Shown piece by piece: positions 1-8,417 of a stretch of DNA of 12,334 nucleotides. Under the pieces are notes generated by a model that ran no database searches, was not told the origin of the DNA, and was given only the letters and a program-made list of their open reading frames with translations. Position 1 is the stretch's first letter. Every line of letters begins with the position of its first letter. Both the position numbers and the translations under genes were made by a program. Source of the DNA: Pigoraptor vietnamica (taxonomy: Eukaryota; Opisthokonta; Filasterea); assembly GCA_943704525.1 (NCBI GenBank), contig CALSCQ010002139.1, forward strand, positions 1-12,334, written 5' to 3'.

Positions 1-167
<167 letters not shown>

Positions 168-234
168 CACGCAAGGTTTCAAGACCGGGAACGGCGTACA
201 CGCTTGCACTGGCATCCTGACGGCGCTCGCCGCA

Positions 235-1932
235 ATGTGTGCGCGTGAGCGAGTGGCGCACATGGCGTCCTTTCTCGACCTCCCCGTGGACACACTCGGC
301 GACATTGGCGCATTTCTTTGCAGCGACGATCACCGCGCCCTCTCGCGCGTGTCACGTGGGCTGCGCCGCACGGCCGTGTCTCTGTGGCCGGACGATGTCG
401 CCGTCCGTCTCAAGCGGCGCGTTGTGCGCGCCATGGGCCTGGACGCCGACTTCTGCGCGCTCGTGCGCAACACCCTCCTCTTCGGTCCCCTTGCGCCGCT
501 TCCCATTCACGCGGTGGTGGAAGACTGCTGCTCGCTGAGGGACAACAGGCGCAACACAATCGCTTCAGCGGCGGAAGGATTTGCGGTCCTTGCGGAATGC
601 CGCGTGTGCCTTGCCCGGGAGCCTTTCTCCTTTCTTCCCGCCACAGCGCGCGAAGTGGCATGCGTCGCTAATTTCCATCGTGTCGACGTGCTGGGCGTGC
701 GGTCGTTGGAGAGCGTGTCGCAGCTTGCCTCCGTGAACACCCTCGTGCTTGCGCGTTGCGGCGTGTCGGACATTGCATGCCTGGGGCAGAGTGAGACGCT
801 CCGGAAGGTCGTATTATCGCAATGCGATCACATAGCGGCGCTCCCACACATTCGCTTCCTCCAGCGAGCGGAGATTCGCCGCTGCCGTGCGCTGACGTCG
901 GTCGATGCGCTGGCACACGCCCGCGAAGTCGTCTTAGAAGAGTGCGAGGGCGTGTGCGATGTGAGCGCACTCGCCGGTGTGCACGCCGTTACGATCGAGC
1001 GCCGCAATGTTCTTACTACGGACGTGTCGGCGCTGTTTATGGGCCGCGTGCACTCGCTTGTGCTGGACAACATGGTGATCGCGCCACTGCCGGAGGGTGC
1101 GCGCGTTCACTCGCTCACGCTGTTCGCGGTGCGCGTGCTACGGGGACAGCAACTGCCTCACGAAAAGCGTCCGTTCATTTCTTCGCAGCGGACGGGGTAT
1201 GAGAGCGTGGACCTTGCGCGTCTCTCGGTCACGTCGCTGTCGCTGTGCAACAGTCCGCTCCCGCCATACGATGGCACGGGTGGTATGTCAAGTTACCACG
1301 ACTATGGCGCGCCGCGGCACGGCTTTGACGTTCTTGCGCCGAGTTTGACGTCGGTTCGCTTTGTTGTGAGGGCCACAGACGCGAACTTTGATCTCTCGTG
1401 GGCATGCCGACTGTCTAGGGTGGTCGTTGAAATCACTGGGTCGCGCGGGGCAGGTCTGTCGCTGGCGCCGCTGGCGAAGGTGCGGTATGTTACGGTGCGT
1501 TGGAACGCGAACGTGTACGACGCATCTGTGTACGGACTGCTCCCTGCGGTCACGCGTATCATGCGAGAGGCGCCCACCGACGTGCGCGTCCAGCGGCACG
1601 GGTGCGGCGCACTCGCTGGCCGTCGGTGGTCCATGGGCTGTAAAGGCGACCGCTTCCGAGACGTCAGTTACGCGCGCGCTGTCCTCTGTGCCATCGCGTC
1701 GTTTCCGACGGACGAAGAGATCGTGCTCTGCGGGCTGAGGTCGCCGGCTGGCGAAGATGATTGCGCCGATCGTCGCTCGACAATTGCCAAGTGGGCCCCT
1801 GTGCGACCCAGAGTGGGTGGTGGTCGCCCGCGAGTGCTTTGGAAGAGAGTGTTTGCCGCCGGCGTGCGTAGCGGCCGCGCTTTCACTGATTTTCAAAGCG
1901 GCGGTGAGCGCGTACTGTCGACCGGCGGATGA
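235..1932 (+). CDS. F-box-like / leucine-rich repeat protein, N-terminal segment (frame 1)
   Basis: The ATG at 235 is the first one after the TG repeat; a second in-frame ATG at 262 is an alternative start. The N-terminus contains FLDLPVDTLGDIGAFL followed by a basic helix and a conserved-looking Trp, as in F-box motifs that bind Skp1 in SCF ubiquitin ligases. From about residue 130 there are irregular leucine-rich repeats with motifs such as VNTLVLARCGVSDIACL and a recurring DVSAL strand, a style common in protist LRR proteins. The likely role, substrate recognition for ubiquitination, is inference from family. Coding character in this frame fades between about 1790 and 1815. The frame runs on to a stop at 1930-1932, but the protein-like signal continues in frame 2. 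A 5' exon could lie beyond the TG tract. Confidence 0.6.
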   Translation: MCARERVAHMASFLDLPVDTLGDIGAFLCSDDHRALSRVSRGLRRTAVSLWPDDVAVRLKRRVVRAMGLDADFCALVRNTLLFGPLAPLPIHAVVEDCCSLRDNRRNTIASAAEGFAVLAECRVCLAREPFSFLPATAREVACVANFHRVDVLGVRSLESVSQLASVNTLVLARCGVSDIACLGQSETLRKVVLSQCDHIAALPHIRFLQRAEIRRCRALTSVDALAHAREVVLEECEGVCDVSALAGVHAVTIERRNVLTTDVSALFMGRVHSLVLDNMVIAPLPEGARVHSLTLFAVRVLRGQQLPHEKRPFISSQRTGYESVDLARLSVTSLSLCNSPLPPYDGTGGMSSYHDYGAPRHGFDVLAPSLTSVRFVVRATDANFDLSWACRLSRVVVEITGSRGAGLSLAPLAKVRYVTVRWNANVYDASVYGLLPAVTRIMREAPTDVRVQRHGCGALAGRRWSMGCKGDRFRDVSYARAVLCAIASFPTDEEIVLCGLRSPAGEDDCADRRSTIAKWAPVRPRVGGGRPRVLWKRVFAAGVRSGRAFTDFQSGGERVLSTGG

Positions 1933-2509
1933 TGGTGCGCGAGAACTCCGCGACGCCCTTCCCCTCGACGAAATGGCTCGCGCGGCCGTTCGTTCTGCGC
2001 TCGCTTGGCCCGATCACGTGGCCGTCCTGGAGGCTGCGGCGCAAACGTTCGAGTTCTGCGCATCAATGCCGCGTCTCGCCGGGCGGAAAAGGGCGACCCT
2101 GGATGCTCGGCATCTTCCTTGGTGGGTGCTCCAATCGAACGACGCCACGGTGTTTCCTGAAGTCGCTGCAAATACTCGCCAAGATCGCTCGTGGGTATCG
2201 ACCGCCATCGGCGTGGCGCTGGCACTCGCGCAGCGCTGTCCCGTCGACCGCCGCGTGCCTTCGGTGCAACTCCCGATGGACCTTCTTGCCGCTGTGGCTG
2301 ACAACGACCGCAGTTGCGCGCATGCACTGGTGGAGGCCGGTGTGCTTGAAATGCTACTGGAGCGCGCCGCCACGTGGCTTGACAGCCCCTCCAAACTTGC
2401 GGACAACTCGTGGATTGGCCCTCTCGCCAGACTCGCGCGGTACGCGTCCGACGACGCAGACACACACGCACCCGCACTCATGTCGGCCGATGCGCTGCTT
2501 CACTGTTGA
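1757..2509 (+). CDS. Helix-rich continuation of the F-box/LRR gene (frame 2 segment)
   Basis: Frame 2 is open from 1739 to a TGA at 2507-2509. From about 1797 it reads as a plausible helical protein (CDPEWVVVARECF, AVADNDRSCAHALVEAGVLE). The Ala/Leu-rich amphipathic stretches resemble ARM/HEAT-type repeats, but no specific family is recognised. The segment overlaps the previous frame by about 190 nt. The simplest reading is one gene with a one-base shift near the run gggcccc at 1793-1799, not two overlapping genes. The ATG at 1757 could start a separate protein, which I consider less likely. Confidence 0.45.
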   Translation: MIAPIVARQLPSGPLCDPEWVVVARECFGRECLPPACVAAALSLIFKAAVSAYCRPADDGARELRDALPLDEMARAAVRSALAWPDHVAVLEAAAQTFEFCASMPRLAGRKRATLDARHLPWWVLQSNDATVFPEVAANTRQDRSWVSTAIGVALALAQRCPVDRRVPSVQLPMDLLAAVADNDRSCAHALVEAGVLEMLLERAATWLDSPSKLADNSWIGPLARLARYASDDADTHAPALMSADALLHC

Positions 2510-3224
2510 CGTGGCGCGGCAGCTATCACGGCGGGTCATCGATGGCATTGGCCATCTCGAGTTGCTGGAGCTGCTTTTCGCTGGAGAGTCCCCTTTCCCC
2601 CGCGTTGATAACTATGTGGACAAGGGCCGGTCGCGAGAAGACCTCATTTTGCGCGCCATGCATCGCCACCGCTTTGACTGTGATCTTGAAGTGGCTTCCG
2701 CGCTCGCCTATAATATTTATTACGCCCGGTTTGGAAGCGGAAGGCATGTGCCCGCCATCGTCTCTCGACTATCCATATACGCCGCGCCCAGCCCCCTTCC
2801 AGAGTGGCACAGAGCGCTAACGTCACTTGCGCTGGAAAAAAGTCCCACTGCGCTCGGCCGTGCGGGCGGTGGCTTTGCGTTTCTCTCGGCGGTTATAAGG
2901 GCCTCGCTCTCCCACAAGACTCAGTCCGACCGGAAAAACGCGGAGCTCGAACTGAAACGCCTCTGCAAGCTTGTGGAGGGCCTCTGCGCGCTCGTTGCTT
3001 CCGGTGAGGATGGAGGGTGCACGGACGCAGTGGACGTGGCGCTGGAGAATTGCGTCGCGTGCCTTGGGATGGAGCGGTTGTGGGATGCTGACCCGATCGG
3101 TCGTGCCTCCATGGCATTGCACACGCGGCGTATCTGTTGCTTTTTGCGAAGTGCCGGCCTGATCGCGACGCTGTGGCGCCCGCGACCCTCTGCGCCCTGG
3201 CGGGGATGGCGGCGGTGGGACTGA
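2502..3224 (+). CDS. Helix-rich continuation of the same gene (frame 3 segment)
   Basis: Frame 3 is open across 1929-3224, but protein-like sequence begins only near 2502 (TVDVARQLSRRVIDGIGHLE), exactly where frame 2 ends in a stop. It continues with helical stretches (KLVEGLCALVASGEDGG, AVDVALENCVACLGMERL) up to about 3165 (CCFLRSAGLIA). It then degenerates into a Trp/Arg/Pro-rich shadow before the stop at 3222-3224. There is no recognisable enzyme motif. Repeated Leu/Ala/Val helices suggest an armadillo-like fold (inference). It is read here as the middle of the 235-3788 gene. Confidence 0.45.
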   Translation, partial: TVDVARQLSRRVIDGIGHLELLELLFAGESPFPRVDNYVDKGRSREDLILRAMHRHRFDCDLEVASALAYNIYYARFGSGRHVPAIVSRLSIYAAPSPLPEWHRALTSLALEKSPTALGRAGGGFAFLSAVIRASLSHKTQSDRKNAELELKRLCKLVEGLCALVASGEDGGCTDAVDVALENCVACLGMERLWDADPIGRASMALHTRRICCFLRSAGLIATLWRPRPSAPWRGWRRWD

Positions 3225-3658
3225 ATGCATTGGAGCCGGAATCAACGGAAACGATGAAGGTCGCTAACGGCATGCACGTTCTTGCGACGCCAGAGTCTGT
3301 GAATTTGCGCGAGCTTTTCATGTCGGTCGAAGCGATTGCTGAACACGTGGCGGGCGAGGGGATGCGCGCAAGCGGAACGGCTCTGCTCTCGCAGACGGCT
3401 CAGTTGGTTTATTACAGTGCGCACCAAGAGCTGAAGGATAGGAAGCGACGAGTGGCCATCATCGACGGTGCCGTTGGATCAGAGGTTCGCGTCGCGCGCT
3501 CCTTGCTCACGGTCGTCGCGAGGGGCGGGCTGTTGGCTGCTGCGAATACGAAGAACTCGTCTCGCTCGTTCTCTCACGGCAGCCGGTTCATTGCCAGTTG
3601 CTGCTGCCATCCTTGCGTTGTGCGCAGTGGATGGCCAGCAGCGCGCGTCGCTCGTTGA
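3155..3658 (+). CDS. Helix-rich continuation of the same gene (frame 2, then frame 1)
   Basis: Frame 2 picks up the protein-like signal near 3165-3185 (ATLCALAGMAAVGLNALEPE). It holds through LRELFMSVEAIAEHVAGEG and VARSLLTVVARGGLLAA up to about 3540. From there frame 2 becomes Ser-rich noise and stops at 3656-3658. Frame 1 reads CEYEELVSLVLSRQPVHCQL over 3541-3600, which looks more like protein. No enzyme family is recognised. Confidence 0.4.
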   Translation, partial: RPDRDAVAPATLCALAGMAAVGLNALEPESTETMKVANGMHVLATPESVNLRELFMSVEAIAEHVAGEGMRASGTALLSQTAQLVYYSAHQELKDRKRRVAIIDGAVGSEVRVARSLLTVVARGGLLAAANTKNSSRSFSHGSRFIASCCCHPCVVRSGWPAARVAR

Positions 3659-3788
3659 GGATGCGTTTCACACGATGCACGCGCTGCGTCGGTTGTGGGT
3701 GACAAGTAGATGGGCCACAGAGGGGCTCGTGCAAGCGGATTTTGAGGCTGCGCTGGACGAACTTGAGAAGCCGTTACTTGTATTGTAA
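3597..3788 (+). CDS. C-terminal segment of the same gene (frame 3)
   Basis: Frame 3 from about 3597 reads AAAILALCAVDGQQRASLVE and then a Leu-rich C-terminus ending in ELEKPLLVL with a TAA stop at 3786-3788. It fits as the last helices of the ARM/HEAT-like region. The base composition drops to AT-rich immediately after the stop, supporting this as the gene end. No AATAAA is seen close to the stop; the nearest plus-strand AATAAA is at 4220-4225. Confidence 0.4.
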   Translation, partial: VAAAILALCAVDGQQRASLVEDAFHTMHALRRLWVTSRWATEGLVQADFEAALDELEKPLLVL

Positions 3789-4592
3789 ACGAAAATATTA
3801 TAGATGATATGCCGTGTGCCACTCAAGGAATTGCACTACTGGCGCGGCTCAGGTTCCGAACTGCCCACTGCCACTGCGCGGCCCAAGTACTGCATTCAGT
3901 TTAGTCCATTCAGTCAACTGCCCTCTCAGTTGATAGCTAAGGCCGGCAAAGTTGAGTGGCTCCTGCGTGTAACACGAGTGTGATCTGCCGTCTGTGATTG
4001 GCCAGAACAGCGTGCGGATATGGCATTTGATTGGTCAATTCACGTCATACAAACAAAGGTCGCACGCGATTGGTGGAAATGCAAATCGCAGCTTCACTTA
4101 TTTGAAACCTTTTGGTCGAAAATTCGCGAAAATCGATGACAATTCCAAATCAGTTGTCGCGTGCGGGCGTATTGCACGCGCGAGACCGGACTCAATGTGG
4201 AAACTATGCCGAAAAGTACAATAAAATTCGCCCCCACTTCAAATAACACAATCGGCATTGCGGTCATAGCTCTCATACTTTATTTTTCTATTGGGCTTGA
4301 CTATGGGAGCGATCCTTCGCCTCCTTATGTATGGACTTTTGTATGAAAGGCGTTTCAATTAGTGGCGTCAGTGGGGATGATAATTATTGCTGTCGCTCAT
4401 TATGGAAAATGTATTGCATAACGCGTTATTACGGCTGTCGCCCTCCATCCAAAAACAACAGGCGTCGTTGACTCGGGACTCGCAAATTGGGCCTGTGCCG
4501 AAAATCCCGCACAAACCGCGACCATCTTCCACATTAATGCGACCCGCAACGAAAGTACCATATCGAGCCGAGGGGTAAGCAAATTGGGGTGA
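3789..4592. other. AT-richer intergenic stretch with ATTGG (inverted CCAAT) cluster
   Basis: No convincing gene is seen here. The short frames have no protein character, and no tRNA-like B box was noticed. The stretch is visibly richer in A+T than its surroundings. It contains six ATTGG pentamers on the plus strand, at 3997, 4030, 4069, 4290, 4486 and 4583; the first three are extended as GATTGG. Two sit in an identical 10-mer, GCAAATTGGG (4482-4491 and 4579-4588). A palindrome TTCGCGAA lies at 4123-4130. This may be a promoter or other regulatory region, but that is inference. Confidence 0.5.
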
Positions 4593-4609
4593 GGGGCGGA
4601 AAACGCCCC
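4593..4609. other. Short perfect hairpin
   Basis: GGGGCG (4593-4598) and CGCCCC (4604-4609) form a perfect 6-bp GC stem around a GAAAA loop. It lies at the boundary between the AT-richer and GC-rich intergenic parts. Its function is unknown. Confidence 0.4.
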
Positions 4610-5497
4610 GATGACGATCCGATGTCCAATCTAATCGCTCGGGTGAGTCACCCCCTGGTGTTTGAGGGCGCGAGTCTTGGTTTCACCGCGGCGTGCGAGA
4701 GACTGTGTGTGTGTGCGCAGAGGCTGTGTGTGTGTGTGTGTGCGCAGGGGCTGTGTGACTGCCTCCCCCCAATCCCTGCGTGCCATTCGTGTTCACCCCT
4801 AACCGTCTCGAACTCCCGCGTGTGTCCCCGGCAGTTTGGCGTCCGCGCGTGCCTGCTCTCCTCCCCAAGCACGCACAAAGTCCACCTCCATCTCTCAAGC
4901 GGCGACGGCTGTGTTGCGGCGCGACTGTAAGAATTTTGCGCGCGTGCATGGTATGGCTGTCCTTGGGTGTCGTCGGACGCTGAGGTCCTACTTCGCCTAC
5001 ATTGTGAATTCGATGGAACCGATAAGTCTGTAGTCACTGAGCGTCGGTTCGCATTGCGCTATCAAACTCCCGCGGCATCCTTCCCTTATCGCGCGAGACG
5101 ACTATATTTCCCCCGTCCTTTCGTTGCATTTCTCCTCGTGTATTACGGCACAATCTGCGGCCTTGGCGGTCGGTCACTCTCCGCATCCGCGAAATCGTTG
5201 GCGAGAAGCCATGATGTTGTCGTGCGTCGCGGACGTCTGCGGCGAGAGCGAAGAGGGCGAGCTGGCCAACATGCGCCTTTAAACCCCCGCGGTTTCGTGC
5301 AAGGCTTCGCCCTTCTCCGAACCGTTTCCGGGAACACTCGCAGTGCGTTTGTGACTCCGCGGTCGTGCGTTGCGTTCGCATCTCTTCCGGCGATTTCCCC
5401 TCCGCGTTTTTTCTGCGTATTCACCCCCGGCCGCTGCCGCTCTCGCTTCGTCTTCCGAGCTTATTGTCGTGCGTGCCTCGCGCGACGGTGTGTGAAG
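4610..5497 (+). other. GC-rich 5' flank of the kinase gene, with TG repeats
   Basis: This stretch has no recognised domain on either strand. It contains two TG-repeat units, each ending in TGCGCAG (4703-4720 and 4724-4747), which look like 3' splice sites. A TATATTT lies at 5103-5109, too weak to call a TATA box. A frame open from 4967 runs in phase into the kinase start, but its composition looks like untranslated sequence. The kinase promoter and 5' UTR presumably lie here; no transcription start can be placed from sequence alone. Confidence 0.4.
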
Positions 5498-8382
5498 ATG
5501 GGCCAGACACTCGGCAAGGGGAGCCCCGAGTTCAACAAGGCCGTCAAGTCATGTGGGTGGCCTGATAACCATTATATGTGTGCGTGCATGTGTATGTATG
5601 TGCGCGCGTAGTGCGTCTGTGCTGTCTGCAGCGCCGCGTGGACGATTCTATTGTCGTATTGCTGTGCATCGCCTACGGATATTGTCTGTTGCGCTTCACG
5701 CACTCAAACCATTTCATTCTCTATATCGCCGCATGTTTTTCTTCAATCTCGCGCAGTTTCCGAGGCGGAGCTTGACTGGCTTCACAAGACGTACAAGGAC
5801 CTTGCGCGCCGCTCTGGCAAGAAGACGGTCGACAAGGAGGCCTTGTGGGTCACCTGTCTGTCACTGTCTGGACAGCCGTCGCCACAACATTGTGTGCAAT
5901 CTCTTAGCGGTGTTCGCTCTAGTGTGTGGGCTTGCTGCTTACGCGTTTGCGCCCTCCGTCTTTGCGCGCACTCTCGCGTGCAGCCTTCAGTACTTTCCAC
6001 TCCCCGGCATGCTCGGCGAGCGCCTGTTTGCGGTCTTCGATCGCAAGAAGAACCAGTCGATCAACTTTGAGGAGTTTGTGTGCGGCCTCTCGCTGTGCTT
6101 TCGCGGCACCGAGGAGGAGAAGGCGCGCGTTATCTTCGAGATGTTCAACCTCGCCGAGAACGGCGACCTCTCGAAGGAGGAGATGGTGACGATGCTCAAC
6201 AACTCGTTCCTCGCGGCGGCCATGCAGCACGAGCACAAGGAACACAAGGAGCACAGCTCGGACGAGGGCGAGAGCGACACCATGTCACCGAATCCGGACA
6301 TTGTTCCCGCGGGGATTGTCACGCCCGACGAGGTCGTGTCGGCCGCGAAGATTGTGACGGACGACGCGTTCAAGACGTGCGACTCGGACCACAGCGGCAA
6401 GCTGTCGTACGTCGAGTTTCAGTCGTGGATTCACCAGGTGTGTGTGCGCGCGCGCGGGTGTGTGTGTATATCGGAGGTGGATACTTAATGTCTATCACTA
6501 CGTATGTTCCGCGGGCGTTCGTGTCTCTGCGCGACTGTGTTCATAAGTTTGCACTCCGCGCACGCGCTCACCCTCCTCCCCCTCCCCGCAGCACCCCGAC
6601 GTGCTCAACACGGTGTTTGAGAACCACTACCTTACGGAGCACACGCACCAGATGATGGAGCGCGCGAGCCCTCTTCCCTGGGACCGCTCTCACGCGAACG
6701 AGAACTCGACGCGGCCCCACGTGATGGGCGACAACGCCATCGAGGGCTACATGACGAGCCCGAGCCATAACCCGCTCCATCTGAAGAAGCGCCGCTACTT
6801 TGTGCTCAAGGACGACTACCTGTACAAGTTTGCGTCGGCGACGGACATCAAGCCGATGGGCGCGTACTTTTTGGGCCACGCGTTTGTCGACTTTTACACG
6901 GACGAGAAGACGGAGCGCCTCAAGCGAGAGTCGTCGATCGCTTCGGACGACAACCCCCTCGAGATGCACCGTTCGAACTCTCAGATGGGGCGCCCGCGCA
7001 GCTCGAGCGAGAACGGGTCGGGTTCTGATGAGGACCAGCACGGCGCACAGGCGCCTCCCGCACAGCCGACGGCACGTCGCATGAACCGCATGTCGTCGAT
7101 CGTCGACGACGAGCAGGCGCTCGCGATGCACGGGGGCGACCCGAGCACGTCTGGGATTGCGGTGAACAGCCAGGGAACGGTCAACACTGCGTACCAGCCA
7201 AGCAACCTCAACCCGCACTCGCGCAGCCGCGCAGAGTCGACGTCGGGGACGATCACGCCGAGCCAGTCGATGCCATCGATTGACTATCACGCGCCGCCCG
7301 CGGGGGCCGTCGCGAACAGGCGCTCGCTCGTGGAGGAGGGGGAGAAGATTGAGCGGACGATGTCGTCGAGCCGCCGCGCGTCGACGGTGCGCGGCAAGAA
7401 GCAAAAGTGGGTGTCGCCGCTGGAAATGGAATGATGCTGTGCGTGTTATCATCATTTATTTTTATTGGAGTTGCGGAGTTGCTGTTGAATAACGTCGTTG
7501 AGGCGGTTGAATGGCGTCGTTGGGGCTGTTTAATAGCGTCGGCATGTTGGTTTGCTGTTATGAAGGTTTGGTCGTTTGACCGTGTCGTGCGTGCAAACGC
7601 AGGTTTGGGCTCAAGATCACGTTCAGCAACGGCTACGAGCGCATCCTGTACGCCGACAACCAGGCGGACGCGGACCTCTGGTACAACTCGCTCAAGCGCG
7701 CCGCCAAGTGCCGCGCGATTGAGGACACGTACATTCTTACTGCGCAGGACATTGGAAAGGGCGCTTTCGCCACCGTGTACGAGGTTCGTGTGCGCGCGGG
7801 CTCAACCCGTGCGAATGCGTGTATCGCTATGTGTGCGTGTGCGCATGACTTGACGCGTGTGTGCTCTGCATCCGTGCATGTGCGCATTTGCCGTTTATTC
7901 ACTTCTTCCATTCTGTGGCACCCTCAGGCGACGCATCGCGTGACGAACAAGCGCTACGCCGTGAAGGTGATCGACAAGGACGACCTCGTCCCCGCCGAGC
8001 GCGAGGGCATGCTCGCGGAGGTCGCCATTCTCAAGCTGGCGCACCACCCGAACATTGTGGCACTGAGGGACGTCTTTGAGACGCCCGAGAAGCTCTTCCT
8101 CGTCATGGAGCTGTGCACCGGCGGAGAGCTGCTCGACAAGCTGCAGGAGGTGCGTGCGCGTGCGTGCATAGTTTGTGAGCGCATATTTGTGAGCGCACGA
8201 ACAACTATGCGTCTTCCGTGTATCTCTCGTGCTCGTGTCTCCATGTCTTGAGTGTGTGTGTGTGGGAAAGCGCTATTGTTGTGAGCTCCGCGTGTTGACA
8301 GCAACACGGAATGCAGGGCCCGCTGAGCGAAGAGGACGCGCGCCCCATCGTGCGGCAACTCGCGCGTGGCATTGCGTACTTG

Positions 8383-8417
<35 letters not shown>

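Noticed and set aside
1288-1896. Minus-strand open frame of 202 codons opposite the LRR region
   Set aside because: It has no domain and an Arg/His-rich composition. The plus strand shows LRR periodicity.
1813-1898. Possible intron in the F-box gene (GTGGGT donor, TTTTCAAAG acceptor)
   Set aside because: Its 86-nt length would move frame 1 to frame 3, but the protein-like signal after it is in frame 2. The supposed intron also looks coding in frame 2.
3789-4592. tRNA or other structured RNA gene in the AT-richer gap
   Set aside because: No cloverleaf arms or A/B box pair could be found by eye on either strand.
5103-5109. TATATTT as a TATA box for the kinase gene
   Set aside because: A single weak match almost 400 nt before the start codon, with no other core promoter element.
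6568-7455. Minus-strand open frame of 295 codons opposite the PH-domain exon
   Set aside because: It is an Arg/Val/His-rich shadow of a GC-rich coding exon on the plus strand with no domain. The plus strand is clearly coding here.
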